From Clostridia bacterium (GTDB taxonomy: Bacteria > Bacillota > Clostridia > Christensenellales > Aristaeellaceae), in assembly GCA_016297535.1 (NCBI GenBank), contig JAEDGL010000098.1, positions 1-9,224 of the forward strand: a stretch of DNA of 9,224 nt. Reading direction: 5' to 3'. A program made the position numbers and the translations under genes. The notes beneath the pieces are model-generated. The model was not told the origin of the DNA. It saw nothing but the letters and a program-made list of their open reading frames with translations, and searched no databases. Positions within the stretch are counted from its first letter, which is position 1, and each line of letters opens with the position of its first letter. Positions 1 through 6,844 of this stretch are shown piece by piece.

Positions 1-1334
1 TCGTGCACGTTTTCCAGCCACACGCCCATGCGGCCTTCCTTGATGTTGTCGGGCACCCAGTTGATGGTGCGGTTGTTGGCCACCAGCTGATCGCGCACGG
101 CGGTCATCTTGATGTACCAGGTGGGGCGGGGATAGTACAGCAGCGGCGTGTTGCAGCGCCAGCAGAAGGGATAGTCGTGGGCGAAGGGAACGGCGGCAAA
201 CAGCAGTCCGCGCTCCTTCAGATCGTCCAGCACCAGCTTGTCGGCGTCCTTGACAAACACGCCGGGCCACTTGGTATCGGCGGTCATGCAGCCCTGGGTG
301 TCCACAAGGTTGATGAAGGGAATATCGTTCTCACGGCACACGCGGTTGTCATCCTCGCCAAAGGCGGGAGCGATGTGAACAATGCCGGAGCCATCCGTCA
401 TGGTAACATAATCGTCGCAGATCACACGCCAGGCGGGCTTGTCCAGCTTGCCAACGGCAAAATCAAACAGCGGCACATATTCCATGCCCGCCAGATCGCG
501 CCCGGGCATTTCGGCGGTAATTTCCACTTCCCTGTTGCCAAACACGGAGGGTACCAGCACCTTGGCCATGATGTAGGTCTTGCCCTCAGCCGTCAGGCGG
601 CAGTAGGTATCGCTGGGGTTAACGCACAGCGCAAGGTTGCTGGGCAGGGTCCAGGGGGTGGTGGTCCAGGCCAGCAGATAGGTGTTTTCTTCGCCCTTTA
701 CCTCAAAGAGCACAAAGGCGGAGGTTTCCTTTACGTTTTTGTAGCCCTGCGCCACCTCGTGGCTGGACAGGGCGGTGCCGCAGCGGGGGCAGTAGGGCGC
801 AATTTTGTGGCCCAGGTACAGCAGACCCTTTTCGTAGATCTTTTTCAGGCTCCACCATTCGGACTCGATATAATCATCCTTGTAGGTGATGTAGGGATCT
901 TCCATGTCCGCCCAGAAGCCCACACGGTCGGACATTTCCTCCCACTCGTGCTGGTACTTCCAGACACTGTTTTTGCATTCCTTGATGAAAGGTTCGATGC
1001 CGTAGGCTTCGATCTGGGGCTTGCCGTCCAGGCCGAGCAGCTTTTCCACCTCCAGCTCCACCGGCAGGCCATGGGTATCCCAGCCGGCCTTGCGCAGCAC
1101 ATCCTTGCCCTTCATGGACTGGAAGCGGGGGATCAGATCCTTGATGGCGCGGGTTTCGATATGGCCGATATGGGGACGGCCGTTGGCTGTGGGAGGGCCG
1201 TCGAAGAAGGTGAAGCGCTCCGCGCCGTCGCGATGATGGAAGCTTTTTTTGATGATGTTGTTCTGCTTCCAGAACGCCAGCACCGATTTTTCGCGTTCCA
1301 CAAAGTTCATGTCCGTGGATACCTTGCGATACAT
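1..1334 (-). CDS. ileS: Isoleucyl-tRNA synthetase, N-terminal 444 codons (cut by the window edge)
   Basis: Cytosolic class I aminoacyl-tRNA synthetase that charges tRNA-Ile with isoleucine. Translating the minus strand from the ATG at 1334 gives an open frame to position 1. It begins MYRKVSTDMNFVEREKSVL, an opening typical of the longer type 2 (eukaryote-like) IleS. The class I HIGH signature is at residues 55-58 (in GRPHIGH), GWDTHGLPVE at 84-93, and a Cys-Pro-Arg-Cys pair at 182-185. The start of the CP1 editing domain shows the Thr-rich WTTTPWTLPSN at 223-233. The KMSKS loop and anticodon-binding region lie beyond the left edge. The start is set by a strong Shine-Dalgarno AAAGGAGG (1343-1350), and a T-box leader stands just upstream. 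Type 2 enzymes are often naturally mupirocin-tolerant. Assigning this one to type 2 is inference from the N-terminus. Confidence 0.97.
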   Translation of the reverse strand, partial: MYRKVSTDMNFVEREKSVLAFWKQNNIIKKSFHHRDGAERFTFFDGPPTANGRPHIGHIETRAIKDLIPRFQSMKGKDVLRKAGWDTHGLPVELEVEKLLGLDGKPQIEAYGIEPFIKECKNSVWKYQHEWEEMSDRVGFWADMEDPYITYKDDYIESEWWSLKKIYEKGLLYLGHKIAPYCPRCGTALSSHEVAQGYKNVKETSAFVLFEVKGEENTYLLAWTTTPWTLPSNLALCVNPSDTYCRLTAEGKTYIMAKVLVPSVFGNREVEITAEMPGRDLAGMEYVPLFDFAVGKLDKPAWRVICDDYVTMTDGSGIVHIAPAFGEDDNRVCRENDIPFINLVDTQGCMTADTKWPGVFVKDADKLVLDDLKERGLLFAAVPFAHDYPFCWRCNTPLLYYPRPTWYIKMTAVRDQLVANNRTINWVPDNIKEGRMGVWLENVH

Positions 1335-1375
1335 TGAGAGTTCCTCCTTTGGTGTTTCACCAATGTGTGCGGGGC

Positions 1376-1411
1376 AAAAAAATCCGCCCCGTTTGACTGA
1401 AAACGGGACGG
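1376..1411 (-). terminator. Intrinsic terminator of the ileS T-box leader
   Basis: On the minus strand, 1411-1401 pairs with 1394-1384 to form an 11-bp stem with one G-U pair and a 6-nt loop. Seven U residues follow (1382-1376 after one intervening base). It lies 26 nt before the ileS Shine-Dalgarno and shares sequence with the T-box antiterminator. It should stop transcription when tRNA-Ile is charged. Confidence 0.92.
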
Positions 1412-1627
1412 AAAAAACGCTTTTTCCGCGGTACCACCCATCTTGACGGCCACAAAAGCCGTCCACTCGTTGGCTGCTCTGTCACGGGAGCGCCCGATCC
1501 GGCTTACGCGCTTGCCTCAGCCGGATGGCTCCGAGGTGATCCGACGTCCCGCTGCAGCGCCTGACTTGCACCGTACTCAGGCTCGCTTTGCCGCGCTGGA
1601 TGGACATCCGTCCTCATCATGGCCGCT
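1376..1627 (-). promoter_or_regulatory. T-box riboswitch controlling ileS (isoleucine specifier)
   Basis: The leader senses uncharged tRNA-Ile: binding favours the antiterminator and lets transcription reach ileS. The conserved T-box core TGGGTGGTACCGCGG is at 1426-1440 on the minus strand. Stem I can be folded from pairs 1612-1615/1533-1536, 1602-1605/1546-1549 and 1593-1598/1555-1560. Its internal loop has ATC followed by A on the 3' side (1540-1538), which fits an Ile specifier codon. A second hairpin pairs 1519-1526 with 1497-1504 (8 bp), and a third pairs 1458-1463 with 1445-1450 (6 bp). The antiterminator's 3' strand (CCCGU) is also part of the terminator's 5' arm, so the two folds exclude each other. 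The core and terminator are seen directly; the stem I fold was done by hand. Confidence 0.93.
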
Positions 1628-1633
1628 ATTTTT

Positions 1634-1662
1634 ATCATAACACAGAATGCTTTGCTTGTAAA
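1634..1662 (-). promoter_or_regulatory. Sigma-A type promoter for the ileS T-box leader
   Basis: Minus strand: -35 TTTACA (1662-1657), a 17-bp spacer, and -10 TATGAT (1639-1634). This is close to the consensus, with start expected near 1627, just before stem I of the T-box. The promoter lies almost wholly within the last codons of the upstream glycosyltransferase gene, whose stop codon is at 1637-1635. Confidence 0.75.
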
Positions 1663-3311
1663 GATTTTTCATCTGATTCGCTCACCCTGTAAATGATCGT
1701 TACGGGGCAACCGTAAGAAGAGATCGTAACCACGGGCGTCAGGTTTTCTCCGGGCTCAAAATCCTCCATCGCCGCGTAGCTGAGATTGGCGATAATGTAA
1801 TTGGGAGCGGCTGCTTCGCCGGATTCCGTTATGACCCGAAAGCGCTCGTCCGAAATGTAGCAAGCGGCCATTTCCAATCCGCTTTGCGTGCATTTGTCAC
1901 TGGCCGCGATGCGGATGGGGCCTTCCTGGCTGGCAAGCAATTGCCGGATGGCGTCCAGACAGCTCAGGTTCCAATAATCCATCTCAAACAGGCGCGCACG
2001 GTTTTCCCGGGGCACAAGCGCATTGTAATACCCGTACTGATAGGGATGATTGACAGCGATTCCCAGAGCGCTGCAGGCCATGCACACGGCCAGTACACAG
2101 GCGCCCAGACGATGGGAAAGCTTTTTGCGGGCAAGCAGCTTGTGCAGCCCGCTCAGGCCAACCAGCATGCACAGCACCATTGGGCCGTACACAAAATATG
2201 CGTGCCGCCAGCCGTTGTAGGCCATCATGCGCACAGCAACGCCGCCCAGCAACGGAAGCATCCAGCACAGCGCCGTGGTAGAAAGCAGCGCGGAGGAAGA
2301 TGGGCAGAGCATTTGCAGACGCTGGCGGCAGGCGCGGCGAATCATCCGAACGCATCCTGCCATCAGCAGTGCCAGCGCCCAAAGAGGCGTTGTTACGGCG
2401 ATCAGCGTGGGCAGGTAGCTGCGGGGCGGCTTGGTATATACGCTGGAATAAACCTTCCCCCATAGCAGCACAGAACCGCTCCAACGCGAAAAGCCGACCG
2501 CGTTTTGAACGGTGTACTGGATAAAATCCAGCGGATCCGCCAGAAAACTGGGCGTAAGCACTGCATATATCAAAACGGAAAGCACAACCGTAAGACATCC
2601 GATTGCAATGGCCTGACGGTTTAGCCGGTGCGAACGCCACAGGTGCAGTACAATCATTCCGCCACACAGGCCGCACAGGGCTACTCCAATAACCCTGGTG
2701 CCTGCGCAAAAGCCCGCCGCAAGGGAAAAACCCACGGCGGCGCCTGGTGAGGGCCTTTCCATCATGCGCGCCGTCTGCCAAAGCAGCATCAGGGTTAGCG
2801 CCATCAGCGGAATATCCTTGTTGTTGTAATGGCCTTCGGCAAAAAAGCGCGGGGAGAGCAGCATCATCAGCACGCCCAAACAGCACATGGGGCGGCTGAA
2901 TCCCATATGGCGGGCACAGGCATACAGCGAAACCAATCCCGCCGTAAACACCGTCCATGTGTAGCAGCGCCAGATCAAAAGCAGCGTGGATTGCGAGAGC
3001 CCGGGATTGCATACCGCCCAGAACAGAGGGTAATAGACGCAGATGCCATGATCCCGTTCTATGCTTTCCGATATTCTGGGAAGATCCATGGCAAGCAGCG
3101 TTTGCTGAAAATCACTCTCAAAGGGCAAAATGCAGGCGTATTCCTTAAGGGCCATTCGAAGAATGTTCATTTCGCCACCATCGTCCCAGGCATGACCATA
3201 AGAAGCGGTTGTTGCAAAGCCGAGCGCGAGGATCAGCAAAAAGAAAAGAGCAATCATACCCCGGGCATGCTTCCGGCCAAAACGGTATATGCTTTCAAAG
3301 GAAAATGGCAA
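1635..3311 (-). CDS. Multi-pass GT-C family glycosyltransferase (GT39/PMT-ArnT-like)
   Basis: Predicted polytopic membrane protein of 558 aa, most likely transferring a sugar from a polyprenyl-phosphate donor to a protein or envelope glycan outside the membrane. Transmembrane segment 1 is about residues 19-39. It is followed by an exposed acidic motif AWDDGGE (Asp43, Asp44), where GT-C enzymes carry a catalytic or metal-binding acid. SPRFFAEGHYNNKDIP (153-168), a GWRHAYF motif before a late helix, and a C-terminal FEMDYWNLS stretch leading into a roughly 110-residue soluble tail all recall bacterial family 39 proteins. The start is TTG (3311-3309) with GGAGG (3324-3320) 8 nt upstream. A clear promoter precedes it. 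No terminator separates it from the ileS leader, so its transcripts should run into the T-box. Donor and acceptor are unknown. Family is fairly sure, substrate is not. Confidence 0.8.
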   Translation of the reverse strand: MPFSFESIYRFGRKHARGMIALFFLLILALGFATTASYGHAWDDGGEMNILRMALKEYACILPFESDFQQTLLAMDLPRISESIERDHGICVYYPLFWAVCNPGLSQSTLLLIWRCYTWTVFTAGLVSLYACARHMGFSRPMCCLGVLMMLLSPRFFAEGHYNNKDIPLMALTLMLLWQTARMMERPSPGAAVGFSLAAGFCAGTRVIGVALCGLCGGMIVLHLWRSHRLNRQAIAIGCLTVVLSVLIYAVLTPSFLADPLDFIQYTVQNAVGFSRWSGSVLLWGKVYSSVYTKPPRSYLPTLIAVTTPLWALALLMAGCVRMIRRACRQRLQMLCPSSSALLSTTALCWMLPLLGGVAVRMMAYNGWRHAYFVYGPMVLCMLVGLSGLHKLLARKKLSHRLGACVLAVCMACSALGIAVNHPYQYGYYNALVPRENRARLFEMDYWNLSCLDAIRQLLASQEGPIRIAASDKCTQSGLEMAACYISDERFRVITESGEAAAPNYIIANLSYAAMEDFEPGENLTPVVTISSYGCPVTIIYRVSESDEKSLQAKHSVL

Positions 3312-3342
3312 GTGATTCGCCTCCGGGAGAGTGTGATAAAAA

Positions 3343-3372
3343 AGTATAGCACGCCTCTTTTTCGGCTGTCAA
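3343..3372 (-). promoter_or_regulatory. Promoter of the glycosyltransferase gene
   Basis: Minus strand: perfect -35 TTGACA (3372-3367), an 18-bp spacer, and -10 TATACT (3348-3343). Predicted start is near 3336, giving a leader of about 25 nt before the TTG start. The -35 box overlaps the left arm of the inverted repeat at 3369-3382. Confidence 0.8.
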
Positions 3373-3418
3373 GGGCGGATGGGCTGCAACGGGAAAGGCA
3401 ATTGCCATCCGCCCTTGA
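3369..3418. repeat. 14-bp perfect inverted repeat between divergent promoters (candidate operator)
   Basis: Arm TCAAGGGCGGATGG (3369-3382) is exactly mirrored by CCATCCGCCCTTGA (3405-3418) across a 22-bp centre. The left arm overlaps the -35 of the minus-strand promoter. The right arm overlaps the -35 of the plus-strand promoter. A 10-bp palindrome, GGCAATTGCC (3397-3406), sits at the inner edge of the right arm. Both predicted transcription starts lie outside the repeat, and no T-run follows either arm. It is therefore better explained as a DNA site than as a terminator or leader hairpin. The binding protein is unknown. Confidence 0.7.
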
Positions 3419-3430
3419 GTGTGGTACAAT
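3402..3430 (+). promoter_or_regulatory. Promoter of the IlvD-family gene
   Basis: -35 TTGCCA (3402-3407), a 17-bp spacer, and -10 TACAAT (3425-3430), preceded by TGG as in an extended -10. Predicted start is near 3437, giving a short leader of about 24 nt. There is no T-box or attenuator in front of this gene. Confidence 0.75.
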
Positions 3431-3460
3431 GGTCGCATCATCACACGGGGAGGAAGAGAT

Positions 3461-5179
3461 ATGCTGCCCAGTCAGGAAGTACGCGCGCTCGCGCCGGAAA
3501 TGGATCCCCTGCGTCTGGGAATGGGTTGGACAGAGGAAGATCTGGACAAACCGCAGATTTTGATTGAAAGCACCTTTGGCGACAGCCATCCCGGCAGTGC
3601 GCATCTGCTGGAGCTGGTCAACCAGGCTGCAGACGGCGTACGCCAGAGTGGAGGACGAGCCGCCCGCTATTTTGTAACCGACATCTGCGACGGTCAGGCA
3701 CAGGGCCACGACGGCATCAATTATTCGCTGGCCAGCCGTGACATGATTGCCAACATGGTGGAAATCCACCACGGCGCCACGCCCTTTGACGCGGGTGTGT
3801 TTATTGCCAGCTGCGACAAGGGCCTGCCCGGGCTGCTGATGGGCATTGGCCGCACCAACCTGCCCAGCGTGGTTGTGCCCGGCGGCGTAATGGAGGCCGG
3901 CCCCGATCTGCTTACGCTGGAGCAGATCGGCAAATACAGCGCCATGTGCCAGCGCGGCGAAATAACGCAGGAGCAGCTGACCTGGTACAAGCATCACGCC
4001 TGTCCCAGCTGCGGCGCATGCAGCTTTATGGGCACCGCCGGCACCATGCAGGTACTATGCGAGGCACTGGGACTTTCGCTGCCCGGCACCGCGCTGCTGC
4101 CCGCCACCTGCGAGGATCTGCGCAAAGCCGCTCAAAACGCCGGCCGGCAGGCCATGCAGCTGGCGCGCAGCGGGCTGAAGGCGCGGGATATCGTTACCCG
4201 CAAAAGCTTTGAAAACGCCATTATCGTGCATGCCGCCATTTCCGGCTCCACGAACGCGCTGCTGCATCTGCCCGCCATTGCCCATACGTTTGGCATCGAA
4301 ATTGATGCCGATACCTTTGAATCCATCCACCGCGACGCGCATTTCCTGCTGGATGTGCGCCCCTCCGGACGCTGGCCGTCGGAGTTTGTGTATTACGCAG
4401 GCGGCGTACCGGCCATCATGGAAGAGCTTCGTCCGCTGCTGCATCTGGGCGCGCTTACGGTAAGCGGCAAAACGCTTGGCGAAAACCTGGATGCGCTGCA
4501 GGAAAGCGGCTATTACGAGCAATGCGCCGCCTACCTGGCCCGTACAGGTCTCCGTAAGGAGGAAATCATCCGTCCCTATGACCGGCCCATCGGCAAGGAC
4601 GGCACCACCGCCATCCTGCGTGGCAATCTGGCGCCCTATGGCGCGGTGGTCAAGCACTCTGCCGTTCCAAAGGAGATGCACCGGGCCGTTTTGCGCGCCC
4701 GCCCCTTTGACTGCGAGGAGGACGCCATCGCCGCCGTGCTTTCGCACCGGATTCAACCGGGAGATGCGGTCTTCATCCGCTACGAGGGCCCCAAGGGCAG
4801 CGGCATGCCGGAAATGTTCTACACCACCGAGGCCATCTCCAGCGATGAGCAGCTCAGCCGCAGCATTGCGCTCATCACCGACGGACGTTTCAGCGGCGCG
4901 TCAAAGGGTCCTGCCATCGGGCATATCTCGCCCGAGGCCGCCGAGGGCGGCCCCATCGCGCTGGTGGAGGAAGGCGACCTGATTGAGATCGACATTCCCA
5001 ACCGTGTTCTGGCCATCGTAGGCGTGCAGGGACAGCCCAAAACGCCGGAGGAAATGGAAAGTATCCTCGCTACACGAAGGAAAAGTTGGACACCCCGCGC
5101 CCCGCGCTACCCGGAAGGGGTGCTCAGCATCTATTCCCAGCACGCCGTCAGCCCCATGAAGGGCGGATATATGGAGTAA
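3461..5179 (+). CDS. ilvD: IlvD/Edd-family dehydratase (dihydroxy-acid or sugar-acid dehydratase)
   Basis: Iron-sulfur dehydratase of 572 aa. In the branched-chain amino acid pathway this family converts 2,3-dihydroxy acids to 2-keto acids; relatives dehydrate sugar acids such as xylonate. The start is ATG 3461, set by GGGGAGG (3447-3453). Visible motifs are CDG with the expected metal-binding Asp77, CDKGLPG with Cys118, and CPSCGAC (Cys181, Cys184, Cys187). Late motifs are YEGPKGSGMPEM and DGRFSGASKGPAIGHISPEAAEGGP. Where [2Fe-2S] members carry a first cluster cysteine, this one reads GDSHPGSAHL, so a [4Fe-4S]-type site is likelier. GDSHPGS and DVRPSGRWPSEF look to me closer to a sugar-acid-dehydratase-like branch than to textbook IlvD. 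No other ilv or leu gene is in view, so the symbol is a family label. Family is certain, substrate is not. Confidence 0.93.
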   Translation: MLPSQEVRALAPEMDPLRLGMGWTEEDLDKPQILIESTFGDSHPGSAHLLELVNQAADGVRQSGGRAARYFVTDICDGQAQGHDGINYSLASRDMIANMVEIHHGATPFDAGVFIASCDKGLPGLLMGIGRTNLPSVVVPGGVMEAGPDLLTLEQIGKYSAMCQRGEITQEQLTWYKHHACPSCGACSFMGTAGTMQVLCEALGLSLPGTALLPATCEDLRKAAQNAGRQAMQLARSGLKARDIVTRKSFENAIIVHAAISGSTNALLHLPAIAHTFGIEIDADTFESIHRDAHFLLDVRPSGRWPSEFVYYAGGVPAIMEELRPLLHLGALTVSGKTLGENLDALQESGYYEQCAAYLARTGLRKEEIIRPYDRPIGKDGTTAILRGNLAPYGAVVKHSAVPKEMHRAVLRARPFDCEEDAIAAVLSHRIQPGDAVFIRYEGPKGSGMPEMFYTTEAISSDEQLSRSIALITDGRFSGASKGPAIGHISPEAAEGGPIALVEEGDLIEIDIPNRVLAIVGVQGQPKTPEEMESILATRRKSWTPRAPRYPEGVLSIYSQHAVSPMKGGYME

Positions 5180-5184
5180 TGCCT

Positions 5185-5655
5185 ATGCAAAAAAATCCTT
5201 ACCGCATTGTCGGCACCGTTTTTTCCGCCATTGCCGCGGTGGAAGTTGTTGTGGTGTTCTGCCTGCTGCTGTCCCGCAACCGCACCATGCTGATTGTCGC
5301 GGCTCCCTTTGCCATCCAGTGCGTCATCTTTGGCGGCATCGGCGCAGGTTTCCTGATCAGCCAGCACTGCAAGGATGCACGCCGCGAAAGGCTGATTGCC
5401 AACGGATATTACGAAATGGCAACCGTCGTTGGCATTGAGCAGAACCCTTATGTTCGCGTCAACCGCAGCAGTCCCTATCATGTAATCTGCCGCATTGAGC
5501 GCGAGGGCGTACTGCACGAATACCGCAGCGAGGGGTATGCCTTTCATCCCGGGGTAAAGCCGGGCGACGTCGTGCCGGTTTATTTGGACCGGCAGAATGA
5601 TAAAAACTACTATGTGGATGTGGATAGCGTTGCCCCCTCCATCATCCGTCACTAA
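5185..5655 (+). CDS. Small two-helix membrane protein with DUF3592-like exterior domain
   Basis: Protein of 156 aa with two hydrophobic segments (about residues 8-29 and 35-58). A soluble region of about 95 residues follows. Its pattern (repeated beta-rich stretches ending in HPGVKPGDVVPVYLDRQND) resembles DUF3592-type domains. That match is from memory of the pattern and not from a search. No enzyme motif is visible. An in-frame ATG at 5179 overlaps the dehydratase stop (TAATG), but ATG 5185 has GGAG (5173-5176) at 8 nt and is preferred. The close spacing implies co-transcription and translational coupling with the dehydratase. A hairpin terminator follows the stop. Function is unknown. Confidence 0.8.
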   Translation: MQKNPYRIVGTVFSAIAAVEVVVVFCLLLSRNRTMLIVAAPFAIQCVIFGGIGAGFLISQHCKDARRERLIANGYYEMATVVGIEQNPYVRVNRSSPYHVICRIEREGVLHEYRSEGYAFHPGVKPGDVVPVYLDRQNDKNYYVDVDSVAPSIIRH

Positions 5656-5664
5656 AGATGAAAG

Positions 5665-5694
5665 GCGATGCCGTCGTTGCATCGCTTTTTCTTT
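5665..5694 (+). terminator. Intrinsic terminator after the dehydratase/membrane protein pair
   Basis: GCGATGC (5665-5671) pairs with GCATCGC (5679-5685) around a 7-nt loop, followed by TTTTTCTTT (5686-5694). It sits 9 nt after the plus-strand stop and directly abuts the stop of the convergent carboxypeptidase gene. It may also work weakly in the other direction, because an AT-rich run lies on that side too. Confidence 0.85.
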
Positions 5695-6844
5695 ACTGCG
5701 CAATGCGCTGCGGAACACACGGCCAGCTGTGCATCACGCGGTCCAGCTCATAGGCAAAATCGCGCCTGGCCAGCGTTTCGCCCAGCACCAGCGGTACGGA
5801 CGCCAGGATTTCGCCATCCATTACAAGACGTGCCTGACCAATCACATCGCCGCAGGTCTGTCCGGCTTCCAGGGTTTCGGGAAGCTCGTACTCCAGCGTG
5901 GGTATGGTTCCACGCCGTACCACAGCCGATAGCCTGCCGCCCGACAAAACGCAGGCCGTCTCCTGTGTGCCCTCCCGCACCGGCAGCACGCGGACGGACT
6001 CACCCTCGCTGAGCGCCGTAAACATCTCGTAATGCTCAAAGCCCATGTCCATAAGCCTTGCCGCCTCGTCAAACCAGGCTGGGCAGCGGAGCACCACGCC
6101 GATAACCTCCAGCCCGTCGCGCTTTGCGCCAAAAACAAGGCAGCGTCCCGCTGCGCGGGTATACCCGGTTTTGATGCCTGTTGCGCCCTCGTAGCTGGTG
6201 AGCAATCTGTTTTTGTTATTGAGTATACGCTGGTAGCTGCGTCCTTCCCACGGGATGGACGCGCGCCTGGTGGAGACAATCTCGCGGAACAGCTCGTGGT
6301 TCATGGCCTCCCGGGTGATGAGCGCCAGATCATACGCCGTGGTATAATGCCCTTCCCTGGGCAAACCGTGAGGCGTAAGAAAAACGGTGTCCTTGCAACC
6401 CATCTGCGCGGCGCGCTCGGTCATCATGCGGCAGAAGGTTTCCACATCGCCACCGATATGCTCGGCAAGGGTGACCGCCGCATCGTTGCCGCTGGCCAGC
6501 ATCAGTCCATAGAGCAGATCGCGCAGGGTTATCTGCTCGCCAAGGCCGAGATAGATGCTGGTACCCGGCACGCCGTAAGCATTGCGCCCCACCGTTGCCA
6601 CCTCGTCCAGGCGGCCGTATTCCAGCGTGAGCAGCGCCGTCATCACCTTGGTGGTGGAGGCCATGGGCAGCCTTTCGTGCGCATTATGACAAAAAAGCAC
6701 CTTGCCCGTTTCCCGCTCAATCAAAACAGCCGAGCGGGCGCTGCTTTCCACCTGCTCGCCTTCCTCCGCCTGCGCACCGCCCGTAAAAAAGGCCATCATG
6801 GCGCAGCACAGGATCGGTACCCAGCCGCGAAGACATGCCTTCAT
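5693..6844 (-). CDS. D-alanyl-D-alanine carboxypeptidase, PBP5/DacF-DacB type (peptidase S11)
   Basis: Serine carboxypeptidase of 383 aa that removes the terminal D-Ala from peptidoglycan stem peptides outside the membrane. A signal peptide covers about residues 1-26 (cut after AQA). All three penicillin-binding motifs are present: STTK with nucleophile Ser63 (63-66), SGN (118-120) and KTG (225-227). A PBP5-like C-terminal beta domain follows from about 250. The far C-terminus is short and mildly amphipathic, so membrane anchoring is uncertain. ATG 6844 overlaps the ytfJ stop (TGATG) and there is no strong Shine-Dalgarno, which suggests coupling. A TTG one codon upstream is the alternative start. 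Lying behind a DUF2953 gene and ytfJ, it is probably a sporulation enzyme of the DacB or DacF kind that tunes cortex cross-linking. Which of the two cannot be decided here. Confidence 0.95.
   Translation of the reverse strand: MKACLRGWVPILCCAMMAFFTGGAQAEEGEQVESSARSAVLIERETGKVLFCHNAHERLPMASTTKVMTALLTLEYGRLDEVATVGRNAYGVPGTSIYLGLGEQITLRDLLYGLMLASGNDAAVTLAEHIGGDVETFCRMMTERAAQMGCKDTVFLTPHGLPREGHYTTAYDLALITREAMNHELFREIVSTRRASIPWEGRSYQRILNNKNRLLTSYEGATGIKTGYTRAAGRCLVFGAKRDGLEVIGVVLRCPAWFDEAARLMDMGFEHYEMFTALSEGESVRVLPVREGTQETACVLSGGRLSAVVRRGTIPTLEYELPETLEAGQTCGDVIGQARLVMDGEILASVPLVLGETLARRDFAYELDRVMHSWPCVPQRIAQ

Noticed and set aside
3..1337. A 444-codon open frame on the plus strand opposite ileS
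   Set aside because: Its translation is Gly/His/Val-rich with no family pattern, while the minus strand encodes textbook IleS over the same span. It is a by-product of GC-rich codons.
1984..3012. A 342-codon minus-strand frame within the glycosyltransferase gene in another register
   Set aside because: The overlapping 558-codon frame has a promoter, Shine-Dalgarno, transmembrane pattern and family motifs; this one has none.
3369..3418. Reading the 14-bp dyad as a terminator hairpin
   Set aside because: No T-run follows on either strand and both predicted transcripts start outside it.
3419..3460. Upstream GTG start for the dehydratase at 3419
   Set aside because: It lies inside the promoter, before the predicted transcription start, whereas ATG 3461 has an ideal Shine-Dalgarno.
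3254..4756. Long minus-strand frames (3254-3997 and 4055-4756) opposite the dehydratase
   Set aside because: No recognisable domain or Shine-Dalgarno; the plus-strand dehydratase is continuous with all motifs.
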